Origin: a virus
Length of the DNA stretch: 25,125 bases
Virus record (IMG/VR): IMGVR_UViG_3300030451_004264
Coordinates: 4,962 to 30,086 of that record
Strand: one strand, 5' to 3'
A program made the translations under genes and the position numbers. Under the pieces are notes generated by a model, which worked only from the letters and a program-made list of their open reading frames with translations, ran no database searches and was not told where the DNA came from. Shown piece after piece: positions 9,235 through 17,066 of the stretch. Every line of letters starts with the position of its first letter. Positions within the stretch are counted from its first letter, which is position 1.

Positions 9235-12200
9235 ACTGATATACCCCGATTGCTTAACTCCGCTACTACTCCATCTGCTACTTGACTCACCATTTCGGGA
9301 AGTGTCATTCCATTAAAGACATTGGTTTGGATAATTTCTGTTTTATGCAGTAGGTTTTCGATACCGCCCTGCGATACTTGCTTGTAAAGTGCGCCCGTAA
9401 AGTTTTGTCGTTGACCGAAGAATAATTCTTCTCTTGCATTTGCAAACTCAAACATTTCGCCCATAGTTTGCGCATTTGCTTCTGTGATTTGCCTTATCGA
9501 CGCTTCATGGTATTCTTCTTCAATAGTTAACATTGCATCAAGGAACTTCTTTTTTGCCATTAAGCCATCATAAGAGTAATCAGCGTTAATCTGTTTCACC
9601 CTGTCAAGTGCCTTTTTTTCACTTGTAAAAATCTCTTCATGTTGCTTTCCTTGTAAATCTGTATATTGAACCATATATTCATCTTCACCAAATGAAATGT
9701 AGGGAACGCCAACCGCATCACCAAGAATACCAGTAGGTATTCTTTCTTCTCCGCCTAAATCTGTTTTGAATCCGCCGCCAAAATTGCCGCTTGCAAGGGC
9801 TTCATTTACTCTCTTTTGTTCCTCCATTGAATCGCTCAAGTTTTCAATAGCAAACTTTGCTTTGTTAGCCGCCGCAATTCTATCCTTAATATCAGCGTTA
9901 AAAGCCTCCGAGCCTGTTCCACTGACGGCTTCAAGAGAAGCCAATTCAGTGTTGATGTCTGCAAGGGATTTTGTAATGAGTTGTGGATTTTTGATTAAAT
10001 CTTGCGCAGAATGGTCGACAATACCTGCAAGCAAGGCATCTTCGTTTGCTATAATTGATGAAAGACTTGACTCCATTGTGTTTAGACCATCGTTAAACTC
10101 ATTAAGGTTGTCAAGAGGACTTGCAAGGAAACTGTCGCCTACAAACGCCTTAACCATCATGTAGCCTGCGGCAATAGCAAGACCTGCGGCAACAAGACTT
10201 GCACCTGCCGTTAATCCTCCTTGTAGCACAATTGCGGCGGCTTGTTGGATGTTCATTCCTTTCAGTGCCGCAGTCTTAGCCATCAATGCGGGAACGGCTC
10301 GCATCAGCATCATAGCCGCCATTCCACCCATCATAACAGTCATTGATTCTTCGGCATCAACAACAAACGGCAGAATCATTGTCAACGGCATCATTGCTCG
10401 ATTGACATTGTTAATTGAAAATCCAAGACGCACTGCCGCAACGGAGGATTGACCCATTGCAATTGCATTTGCTCGGAATCCAACTGTTGATTTAGAGTTT
10501 GTTGCAATTTGTTGTTTTGCGGCGGCATCTGCTTGTTGTGATGCTACAATGCTCATTTCAAGCGTGTTATTTTTCTTTTGTAATGACGCAATGTTTGCTT
10601 CAAGCAATGATATTTCTTCTATCAAAGCAGGGTTAACTTTTGTATTTGTCAATTCTGCACGAATTAAATCGCTACGAATGATACCTATTTTGACTCTTGA
10701 CTCTTGAATCAGCGCATTGTTTTTCTGTATCCGTAATGCCGCTTGATTTTGTTCTGCTTGTGTCAAAGGAACAAGAAGTTGATATTCTTGATTCATTATT
10801 GCCTGTTCTTCTCGACGAGCATTTGTCAAAGCAACTTGAGCCTGCACTCTTTCTCGCATCCCCATTGTTCCCGACGCAAGAAGTGAATTGAAATTAGCAG
10901 TAGCAATACCTGCCTGTTGATTTAGGCTTTTATACATCATCATTTGTTGTTGGAATGGTTGCATGTGCCCTGCAACAGTTGCAAAAGCACTTCCGCTTTG
11001 CGTCAATTTCATGCTTAAATCTTGCAGTGCTTGTGCTTCATAAAAGACCATTCGCCCAGTATATTGATGTATTCTTGCTTGATATGAACCAGTTGCGCCA
11101 TACTCTTGTTGTTGCAATGCCATTAGGCGCACAGTTTCAGTATTGTTTCTTTGCGCAATTGCAAGACCTTGCAACTCATTGCGATAATAGCGCACTTGAC
11201 CCATGTTGTTGACTAATTCTTGACGATAAATGCGATTTTTTGCAGTCAATGCGCCAAGATTTACATTTGCGTTGACCGAGTATTCGTTTTCAACTTGATT
11301 TGAAAACTTTACTGCTTTTGCTTTTTCAAGGAACACATTGCGCTGATTAACGGTTTCTGCGCTCATTGCTCGTTGAACTGCGCCAAGTGTGCGAAAAGCA
11401 ATAATCATGTTAAATACTTGAAAACCAACATTTGCAAACGGCGCAATAAGGTTTTGATAAAGACCCGCAGTGCGAATAACATTTGTCATTACATCCAAAC
11501 CAAAGTCGGTTTCGGATAAATCACGAATAACAGTCAAATAATGATAAGTGGCTTCTTCTGCTTTGAGGTATGCGGGGGCAAGATTTTCACCAATTTCCAC
11601 ACGCACATTTTCAGTGATGGCTCGCAACTGTTCCATATCGAACACTGCTGATTCTGCACGATTTGAAAACTCATCAAGTGCGCCATATACGCCATTATAT
11701 GCGCTTGTTTGCAATTCAACAAGACGCTCTTGATTTTCCATAAGTTTGAGAAACTTAACATAGTGTCGAGAACCTGCAACTGATACGGCAAGATTTCGCT
11801 TTTGCTCGGCAGTCATAGTTTGATAAGCAGGCGCAATCTCTTTCAAGATGTCCGATAGTTTCATTTGTGTAATAACCGAAGCATCAACGCCGCCCATCAA
11901 CTCTTGTAGGGTCTTAACCGCATCGGTATTTTCATTTCCAATGCGCTGATAAATCATACGCAGACCTGTTCCCGCACGACTTACTTCTTCACCAGTTTCA
12001 AGCAACAACGCCGACATAGCCGCCATTTCACCAATAGATTCACCCGCAATGTTTGCCTGCGATGCAAACTGGTTAAGAACGAAGGTAATGTCCTCCATCG
12101 TTGCAACGGAGGTGTTTTCGACTGTGTTTAACTGGTCGAGAACACGCAAAGTATTTCCACGCACAACATTTGCTTGTTGTTCTGCGCTAAGAGCATCATA

Positions 12201-12722
12201 CTGCGCCTTAGTCAAATTGCCCATCATAAAGCCAGTCTGTTGCGCAAGAGCAATCAAACGGTTCATACCCATCTCGGTTTCCATTTCACCGACTGCCGCC
12301 ATCAAAAGACCTGCTCTTGTGGCTTCAATAATTGCTTCTTGCGACTCAAGAACCTGTTTCAACTGCGCAGTCCTTGCGCTTGCGGCAAGTGCTTGTTCAC
12401 CGCTAAATGCAAACGATTCACCCAGTTTTACTGCTGATGCGGCGAACCTTTCGGTTTCACCATCCATGCCTTGATAAAACTTTCTAACACGAACAAGTTG
12501 CCTTTCAAACTCATAAAAGGAATCAGTGATTTCGGCTACTGCATTGAGTATGCCTTCTGCCATTTCATCAAAAGAATCTGCAATGTTTGCGGCGGCATCA
12601 GCCATAATAGCAGACTGAACAGTAGCGGCAGACTGTGTATCGCTGATGAGTTTTGAGGCTTGAAATGTTCCGACAACATCGAAAAAGACTCTTGCCGCAC
12701 CTGCTCTTGCCATATCAACCAC
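9231..12722 (-). CDS. Tail tape measure protein (TP901-type core)
   Basis: 1163 aa, the ruler that sets tail length and occupies the tail tube. Seen: an alanine-rich helical N-terminus, then a segment typical of the TP901 tape-measure core (FAFSGEQALAASARTAQL; MSALLLETGEEVSRAGTGLRMI; SVAGSRHYVKFLKLM; residues about 70-350). Long coiled-coil stretches follow (about 440-745). A hydrophobic block (about 770-900; MMPLTMILPFVV, MGGMAAMMLMRAVPALM, VAAGLAIAAGYMMV) could insert in the host membrane. No lysozyme or peptidase motif was seen. Its N-terminus overlaps the G-T extension by 8 bases and its stop overlaps the tail-tip start (ATGA), both signs of translational coupling. At about 0.15 nm per helical residue this predicts a tail near 170 nm. 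Very likely correct. Confidence 0.93.
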   Translation of the reverse strand: MVDMARAGAARVFFDVVGTFQASKLISDTQSAATVQSAIMADAAANIADSFDEMAEGILNAVAEITDSFYEFERQLVRVRKFYQGMDGETERFAASAVKLGESFAFSGEQALAASARTAQLKQVLESQEAIIEATRAGLLMAAVGEMETEMGMNRLIALAQQTGFMMGNLTKAQYDALSAEQQANVVRGNTLRVLDQLNTVENTSVATMEDITFVLNQFASQANIAGESIGEMAAMSALLLETGEEVSRAGTGLRMIYQRIGNENTDAVKTLQELMGGVDASVITQMKLSDILKEIAPAYQTMTAEQKRNLAVSVAGSRHYVKFLKLMENQERLVELQTSAYNGVYGALDEFSNRAESAVFDMEQLRAITENVRVEIGENLAPAYLKAEEATYHYLTVIRDLSETDFGLDVMTNVIRTAGLYQNLIAPFANVGFQVFNMIIAFRTLGAVQRAMSAETVNQRNVFLEKAKAVKFSNQVENEYSVNANVNLGALTAKNRIYRQELVNNMGQVRYYRNELQGLAIAQRNNTETVRLMALQQQEYGATGSYQARIHQYTGRMVFYEAQALQDLSMKLTQSGSAFATVAGHMQPFQQQMMMYKSLNQQAGIATANFNSLLASGTMGMRERVQAQVALTNARREEQAIMNQEYQLLVPLTQAEQNQAALRIQKNNALIQESRVKIGIIRSDLIRAELTNTKVNPALIEEISLLEANIASLQKKNNTLEMSIVASQQADAAAKQQIATNSKSTVGFRANAIAMGQSSVAAVRLGFSINNVNRAMMPLTMILPFVVDAEESMTVMMGGMAAMMLMRAVPALMAKTAALKGMNIQQAAAIVLQGGLTAGASLVAAGLAIAAGYMMVKAFVGDSFLASPLDNLNEFNDGLNTMESSLSSIIANEDALLAGIVDHSAQDLIKNPQLITKSLADINTELASLEAVSGTGSEAFNADIKDRIAAANKAKFAIENLSDSMEEQKRVNEALASGNFGGGFKTDLGGEERIPTGILGDAVGVPYISFGEDEYMVQYTDLQGKQHEEIFTSEKKALDRVKQINADYSYDGLMAKKKFLDAMLTIEEEYHEASIRQITEANAQTMGEMFEFANAREELFFGQRQNFTGALYKQVSQGGIENLLHKTEIIQTNVFNGMTLPEMVSQVADGVVAELSNRGISV

Positions 12723-13361
12723 CGTTTAGCCAACTGTTTACTGAATCTCCTATTTCTTTTTGATTTTGAATCTGTTGTCTTTGTTGATTACGCCTTGCCA
12801 CTGCACGCTTTGCGGCACGACTACCGCCGTTGCCACCACGATTGGTTTTGGCTTGTTCGTGTTGTTCTGTAATCCTTTCGCTAATTTCCCTCGCTATTTC
12901 CATATCAAACTGCATTCTTTCATAGCCATTTTCTTCATTGTATCGTTCATATAATTCGTGTGGGGCTATTCCTTTGAAAGTGCTACATAGGGAGGGTAAT
13001 ATGCGAGGGATTAGTCCAAAGGGGTCGCACCCTCTAAGGTGTCGCCTCTTACAAAGGACAGGATTTTGCGCACTTCTTCGGATGTCAAAGTGTTGATGTC
13101 AAAATCAGCAGGTTCAATGACACAGTTTGGAATCCATGCTTGGATTTGGTCTGCCATACCGCCGCCTGCTTCATCAAGCATATCGGCAAACTCTTCATTT
13201 TGTTCGGGAGTCCATTCGGAGGGGTCTGCGCCAAAATGACGAGTCTTTCGGAAAATCCTTGCTTGGATATTTTCAATCGGCAGTTTTTCCATACCCGACG
13301 CTTGGCGAACCCAAATCTTTTTACCGTCGTTTAATTCAATTTCTTTTTTCATTACTGGCAT
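12715..13361 (-). CDS. Tail assembly chaperone G-T fusion made by -1 ribosomal frameshift
   Basis: Predicted 215-aa product: the G reading frame (13361 leftward) to the slippery site at 13017-13023, then the -1 frame to the TGA at 12715-12717. The T part (100 codons from 13017) is open throughout and reads like protein (GLIPRIL..., HELYERYNEENGYERM) before a charged, basic C-terminal region ending NSWLNGG. Only its last 66 codons have an ATG (12915), which by itself would leave the preceding open stretch unexplained. In many siphoviruses G and G-T bind the tape measure and guide tube polymerisation. Order (tube protein, G, G-T, tape measure) and the 8-base overlap with the tape measure match that arrangement. 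A sequencing indel could give the same picture, but the precise heptamer argues for programmed frameshifting. Confidence 0.8.
13011..13361 (-). CDS. Tail assembly chaperone G (short, unshifted form)
   Basis: 116 aa, starting MPVMKKEIELNDGKKIWVRQ with an AAGTGA-type ribosome binding sequence just upstream; a second ATG three codons in is also possible. The N-terminal beta-like segment, an acidic middle (EWTPEQNEEF, ADMLDEAGG) and a C-terminal EEVRKILSFV helix look like tail assembly chaperones placed before tape measure genes. The frame stops with TAA at 13011-13013, one sense codon after a slippery heptamer. It should be made in excess over the G-T form. Assignment rests mainly on position and on the frameshift, because these proteins diverge strongly in sequence. 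Confidence 0.8.
   Translation of the reverse strand: MPVMKKEIELNDGKKIWVRQASGMEKLPIENIQARIFRKTRHFGADPSEWTPEQNEEFADMLDEAGGGMADQIQAWIPNCVIEPADFDINTLTSEEVRKILSFVRGDTLEGATPLD
13017..13023 (-). promoter_or_regulatory. -1 programmed ribosomal frameshift site C_CCT_TTG
   Basis: On the minus strand the G frame reads ACC CCT TTG GAC TAA. The heptamer CCCTTTG has the exact X_XXY_YYZ form, with codons CCT and TTG re-pairing as CCC and TTT after a one-base backward slip. The -1 frame is then open for 100 codons. A GAGGGTG sequence lies a few bases upstream and a short GGGT/ACCC stem overlaps the site; either could stimulate slippage, but that is speculative. Confidence 0.75.
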
Positions 13362-13398
13362 ACTTTTTCACTTCTCTTTGCTATACTTTACTTTACTA

Positions 13399-13590
13399 TT
13401 ACTGTCCTTCGACAGTGATTACTGCGAAATACTGATTGCCGACACTTTTTCTCGTAATGCTTATGTCGACGATTTTATCACCATTGGTTAAAGACAACCA
13501 GTGTGCTTGAATGTTTGCTGATATTGTGGCATGTGTTCCAAAAATAACCGTAGTGCTTAACTTGGTCTTGTCTGCTATTGTGTGGCTCAT
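13399..13590 (-). CDS. Small protein of unknown function between tube and chaperone genes
   Basis: 63 aa (MSHTIADKTKLSTTVIFG...), beginning 14 bases after the tube protein stop, with a GGTGGTG ribosome binding sequence about 6 bases before the ATG. It looks like a small all-beta domain (alternating polar and hydrophobic residues, NQYFAVITVEGQ at the end) without Cys or membrane segment. Position and clear ribosome binding site support a real gene. It may be a minor tail component or chaperone partner; no family recognised. Confidence 0.7.
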   Translation of the reverse strand: MSHTIADKTKLSTTVIFGTHATISANIQAHWLSLTNGDKIVDISITRKSVGNQYFAVITVEGQ

Positions 13591-13604
13591 TTAAGCACCA
13601 CCCA

Positions 13605-14657
13605 TCAAGCATCATAGTTGGCTACAATCGAAGAGTCTGCACCTTTGCACACAATTTGCATCATTTTGTTCGCATCGCCCAAATCATAAAGGGCGTGGAA
13701 GTTAACGCTCATAGTTTGAGAATCACGACCCGATACAGAAGTTTCGGGCATCTCAAAGTGAACCTTGAAGAAATCAAATCGAATAAAGTTGTTTGCATCG
13801 ACTTCAAACAAGGCTGAAATAGCAGGTGCGGCAGAACCGGGATTAAAGATTCCTTGACCGTTGGTTGCAGTTGCGCCCATCAATTCATCAAAGAATGGTT
13901 CATTATCTGCAACATCGCCAGTAAGCAAAGACTTGTGGAAAGTCAATGAACCACTGATTTCTCTTGTAGTGGTTGGTGGGGCACGAATGCAAGTTTCCGA
14001 AGCAAGACTGTATGAGTTTTCAATATCCCTGTTGGTCTTGATTTCAAAGTCAATACTTTGCACAAGATTGGAATGAGCAGAACTTGTTGCCGCCGCTTCA
14101 AATCTCACAAAGGACTTTGCAAAGTGTGCCGCATCACCAGTGTAAGTAGGAACGGAGGTTGAAAGAGTTTCAGTTGACGACTTTTGACCTGCGCCAACAG
14201 TGTTAACAGTCATCATTGCGTATTCTCCAACGCTTGCAGAAACGCTGATAGACTCGATAACTTGACCGCCAAAGACATGCTCTTTTTCATCACGACCAAT
14301 TTTGAAAGTGTATGAAGGCAATTCGCCTTGCTCGTTAACATCCAACTCGGCAAAGGTTCTTTGGTCTGCTTTAGTTGAGCCTTCGATGTCCTCGCCCATG
14401 ATACCATGAAGGCAAGTGAAAGTAAAAGCGTCGGGTTGCAAAGCCATGCTGATTGAACCTTCTGCGGTTTTCTTGCTGACAATTGCTTTTGCCGCACCTT
14501 GATAATTCATATCATTGCGCTTCATTACATCAAATGATTGTTGGAATGATTCGGACTCAACTTCGCCAACGACACCGCCGCTTGGAGAAGAAGATGGGTT
14601 GTAATCCGTTGAGGATTCTTTTACGATTTTAACATAGCGTGTATGGCTACTGGGCAT
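13605..14657 (-). CDS. Major tail tube protein
   Basis: 350 aa, placed between the tail terminator and the chaperone/tape measure genes, the standard site of the tube protein. Seen: an N-terminal SSHTRYVKIV strand, a Ser/Gly-rich loop, and alternating beta strands with SMALQPDAFTF and SFVRFEAAATS. Later segments SLTFHKSLLTGD, FEVDANNFIRFDFFKVHF and the late SVNFHALYD strand resemble tube proteins, where the last strands pack as inner-tube sheets. It is larger than the smallest tube proteins, so it may carry an extra surface domain. No sheath gene lies next to it, implying a non-contractile tail. No ribosome binding site precedes the ATG; a TATA-like sequence 46 bases upstream may give a short leader. 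Confidence 0.85.
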   Translation of the reverse strand: MPSSHTRYVKIVKESSTDYNPSSSPSGGVVGEVESESFQQSFDVMKRNDMNYQGAAKAIVSKKTAEGSISMALQPDAFTFTCLHGIMGEDIEGSTKADQRTFAELDVNEQGELPSYTFKIGRDEKEHVFGGQVIESISVSASVGEYAMMTVNTVGAGQKSSTETLSTSVPTYTGDAAHFAKSFVRFEAAATSSAHSNLVQSIDFEIKTNRDIENSYSLASETCIRAPPTTTREISGSLTFHKSLLTGDVADNEPFFDELMGATATNGQGIFNPGSAAPAISALFEVDANNFIRFDFFKVHFEMPETSVSGRDSQTMSVNFHALYDLGDANKMMQIVCKGADSSIVANYDA

Positions 14658-14703
14658 GAATCAAATGAAGCGTTGCTTGTCTATTAAACACTTCTATCAA
14701 AAT

Positions 14704-14711
14704 GTTTATAA
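14704..14711 (-). promoter_or_regulatory. Possible archaeal TATA box for the tube protein gene
   Basis: TTATAAAC on the minus strand, in the 54-base gap between the terminator-fusion stop (14712) and the tube ATG (14657). A start site 22-27 bases downstream would give a leader of about 25 bases. The tube gene lacks a ribosome binding sequence, unlike most neighbours. A strong separate promoter for an abundant protein is plausible but unproven; no clear BRE was seen. Confidence 0.3.
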
Positions 14712-15809
14712 CTACGCTTCTCTCAAAAACATTCGGATTTTCTTCATGTAAGTCAAACTTAGGCTATGAATGCACACTGTTTCATCATCATCAACCTTTG
14801 TGTCAAACTTAACATCATAGGAAATCAAACTATCAACTCCATGTTGCAATCCAGTTTGTGTATACAACTCATCGAATACTTCTCCGAGAATGCTTGCGCC
14901 TAAACGATAAGCGTTTGCGTAGTTTGTTCCTCTTGTAGTGATAAACACAATAACTTCATAGCGTTGGTCTGTGCGTGTGCCTGCTAAAGTCAAAAACTCA
15001 GGAGAGTCGCTTTTTTGAATCATCACATGCACACTGGGAGTCGGGAAGCGATTAACCATACTGTTGCTTGACAAATCATAACCATAAACAACACTGCTCG
15101 GTTTGACATGGGTTTTCAAAAACAAACGATTGCTATTGCGCAAAACTTCAACAACTTTCATTCCTGTGCGCAAAAGACTATGCGAAATAAAATCCGACAT
15201 ATCCATTTCATCGGGAGAATAAGCACCATGAGGCGTGAAATAAACAGAATAGAAATCGACTGTTCCACTGGTCGTTCCAAAAAATGCGCCTTGCGCAGAA
15301 GTGCTTTGCGCAGAAACTTCAAGGTAATGTTGTTGTGCATCATCATCCTCAATAATTTCACGCATATAGAGTCGAGCCTTTCCGCTACTATCGAGAGTCA
15401 AGCGCAAAATACAAGGGATGGCTTCTTCATCTCCCATGCCCAAATCAAGCCCTCCACTGGTTGTTGTAGTAGCACCAACGAGTTTTACCTTGCTCAAACT
15501 CCCATCACTATGCACTTCGACTCGGTGATTACCGTTGTCGAGAGCCATGAGGACTTCGCCATTAGAAGGGGCAGACTCAATATGGATAGCACACATCAAG
15601 GTGAGGTCATTTTCAGCATCAGCGATATTTTGTTTCCAAGTTTGCCCTCCGCTATCAGCAGTGATACGCCAATAACCATTTTGTGAAACTCCGTCGCCTG
15701 CATCGCCTGCGCTCAAAGTCCATGCGGCATTGTTATCACCAATTGGGCTTGTTGGGTCTTGTCCGTTTAGTCTTGAAGTCCAATAGTCTGTTTGTTTTGA
15801 TACTGTCAT
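14712..15809 (-). CDS. Tail terminator-like protein with N-terminal LamG/concanavalin-like domain
   Basis: 365 aa in two parts. Residues about 30-195 form a beta-sandwich-like region of LamG/concanavalin style (WRITADSGGQTW, LTLMCAIHIES, VLMALDNGNHRVEVHSDGSL, ILRLTLDSSGKARLYM). Residues about 200-365 fit tail terminator (gpU-like) proteins: an N-terminal helix before VVEVLRNS, a conserved-looking TPSVHVMIQK strand, YEVIVFITTRG, an AYRLGASILGEVFDEL helix and a final SLSLTYMKKI strand. The gene order gp10-like, this gene, tube protein is where the terminator sits. A strong AAGGAGAGG ribosome binding sequence precedes the ATG and partly overlaps the previous gene. A sugar-binding-type domain at the head-tail junction is unusual. 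Terminator call from position plus fold-like pattern; the LamG call is by pattern only. Confidence 0.65.
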   Translation of the reverse strand: MTVSKQTDYWTSRLNGQDPTSPIGDNNAAWTLSAGDAGDGVSQNGYWRITADSGGQTWKQNIADAENDLTLMCAIHIESAPSNGEVLMALDNGNHRVEVHSDGSLSKVKLVGATTTTSGGLDLGMGDEEAIPCILRLTLDSSGKARLYMREIIEDDDAQQHYLEVSAQSTSAQGAFFGTTSGTVDFYSVYFTPHGAYSPDEMDMSDFISHSLLRTGMKVVEVLRNSNRLFLKTHVKPSSVVYGYDLSSNSMVNRFPTPSVHVMIQKSDSPEFLTLAGTRTDQRYEVIVFITTRGTNYANAYRLGASILGEVFDELYTQTGLQHGVDSLISYDVKFDTKVDDDETVCIHSLSLTYMKKIRMFLREA

Positions 15810-15811
15810 AT

Positions 15812-16525
15812 TTATCCTCTCCTTGCCGCCATAATACCTGTTCCACCAGTCTTTGTAGTAGCACTTGAGCCTCTTGCACTGATTGAACTTGTTTGTGAAA
15901 GGCTAAAGCCTGCAAGAACCGCCGCAGGTATAATCGCACCTGCGTCAACTCTTTCTTCAAAATACTGCTTAAACTTTTTTTCAATTTCTCCTATGTAGTC
16001 CATTGTGTCATAAAAACCGGGATGTGATGCTCTCATGCGCATACCTGTTGAAATCCAATTCCTTGCGCCAGTTGATTTATACCATCGTGTGCTTGACATA
16101 ACAAGCATAGGCAAGTTTCCGTATCGAAATGGGTCAATTCCTTTTGCAACAATGTGCGCAAGTCGACCGCCTCTTTGACCGAGAACACCAACTGCGGCAT
16201 CCTGTATTGATTTTCCAGTATGCACTGCATATTCCATTTGTTTGTATCTATGAATCTTCAAAGCATTAGCAACTTTTACATGGATATTTGTTGATTTACC
16301 GTATCCAAGTGTAGGAGGAACACGAACATTAGCAAGTGCGCCTGCTTTGCTTTTCAAATCACTGCGCACTTCTTCCATCATTGCAGTAATACCTGCACGC
16401 ATAAACCCATCGAGTTGTCCTTCACCTTTGTTTTGCAATTCACGCAAAGCCCTGCGCAAAGGTTTTTGGTCGACATTGATTGTAAAATCACTGTATGAAC
16501 CACGACGAGTAAAAGTTTGAGTCAT
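15812..16525 (-). CDS. Neck/tail completion protein, HK97 gp10-like
   Basis: 237 aa. It begins with basic TFTRRGSYSDF and a helix LRRALRELQNKG, then GFMRAGITAMMEEVRSDLK and a variable loop, the general pattern of HK97 gp10-type neck proteins that cap the connector and join head to tail. A conserved-looking LAHIVAKGIDPFRYG is followed by RNWISTGMRM and SHPGFYDTMDYIGE, then a long helix IEKKFKQYFEERV near residue 190. The C-terminal 35 residues are Ser/Thr/Gly-rich. It is longer than typical gp10 proteins. Only a weak GTGAT element lies before the ATG, and the gene follows the connector stop by a few bases. Assignment by position and pattern. Confidence 0.65.
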   Translation of the reverse strand: MTQTFTRRGSYSDFTINVDQKPLRRALRELQNKGEGQLDGFMRAGITAMMEEVRSDLKSKAGALANVRVPPTLGYGKSTNIHVKVANALKIHRYKQMEYAVHTGKSIQDAAVGVLGQRGGRLAHIVAKGIDPFRYGNLPMLVMSSTRWYKSTGARNWISTGMRMRASHPGFYDTMDYIGEIEKKFKQYFEERVDAGAIIPAAVLAGFSLSQTSSISARGSSATTKTGGTGIMAARRG

Positions 16526-16531
16526 TTTACA

Positions 16532-17065
16532 TCACGCCTTGCCCGAATGAGCAAGTCGTTGTAGGCAATGTTCGCCTCTCATGCGCAAAGACTTGCCTCG
16601 AAGTCCACCGTCTGCGCCAGTTTGGTGTGTGCCTTCATCTTCTAAATACCCTGCCGCCGCTAAATCTGCGCAAACTTCACGCAAAACATGCGCAAACTCT
16701 CCTTGATAAACAACAGTAGCAGTATTGTGGTTAAATGAAATGCCAGTGCAACCTGTCAAATCATTGCTTGATTTTCCAGTCCATGAAAAAGAATCACCGT
16801 CAATGTTTCCACTGCCTGCCGTTGCAAAAGAAGAAGCATCGGAAAGAGTAATTGTAGTAGCACCTGCATTTACTGCGCCGTTCAAAGTAGTTTGCGCAGT
16901 TTCTTCTGTTGGCTCATCACGACCATACTCAACAAATGATTGGTCGATATGAATTGCGGCTTGTCTAATATGACGCTTGATTCGGGATTCTGCCCTACTT
17001 CTTTGCGCAGAATCAAGACCAATGCGAGAACCAACATCAGCAACAGAACAGTAGTATTCAGTCAT
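16532..17065 (-). CDS. Head-tail connector (gp6-like adaptor) with an inserted beta microdomain
   Basis: 177 aa. The N-terminal helices (YYCSVADVGSRIGLDSAQRS; IRQAAIHIDQSFVEYG) and C-terminal helices (FAHVLREVCADLAAAGYLED) match gp6-type adaptors that bind under the portal. Between them (about residues 57-115) sits a Gly/Thr-rich insertion, AGATTITLSDASSF...FSWTGKSSNDLTGCTG. This is a small beta domain commonly seen in tail-tip proteins, not connectors; a related copy is in the giant tail-tip protein and 18 bp are identical. A GGTGA ribosome binding sequence lies in the end of the preceding gene, whose stop is one base away. Function from pattern and location. Confidence 0.65.
   Translation of the reverse strand: MTEYYCSVADVGSRIGLDSAQRSRAESRIKRHIRQAAIHIDQSFVEYGRDEPTEETAQTTLNGAVNAGATTITLSDASSFATAGSGNIDGDSFSWTGKSSNDLTGCTGISFNHNTATVVYQGEFAHVLREVCADLAAAGYLEDEGTHQTGADGGLRGKSLRMRGEHCLQRLAHSGKA
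16772..16789. repeat. 18-bp repeat, copy 2 (connector gene)
   Basis: Identical to 4945-4962; encodes the FSWTG motif of the inserted microdomain. A shorter related match, CCAGTCCATG, lies at the start of the fibre gene (about 20454-20463), which also encodes a YTWTG motif. Confidence 0.8.
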
Positions 17066-17066
17066 T

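Noticed and set aside
12715-12915. Independent 66-aa gene starting at 12915
   Set aside because: The same frame is open and protein-like back to the slippery site, so it is better explained as the T part of a frameshift product.
1-13390. Shared CACTTCTCTTT at the left edge and near 13369-13379
   Set aside because: A short pyrimidine-rich match, once in coding sequence and once upstream of the G gene; chance is enough.
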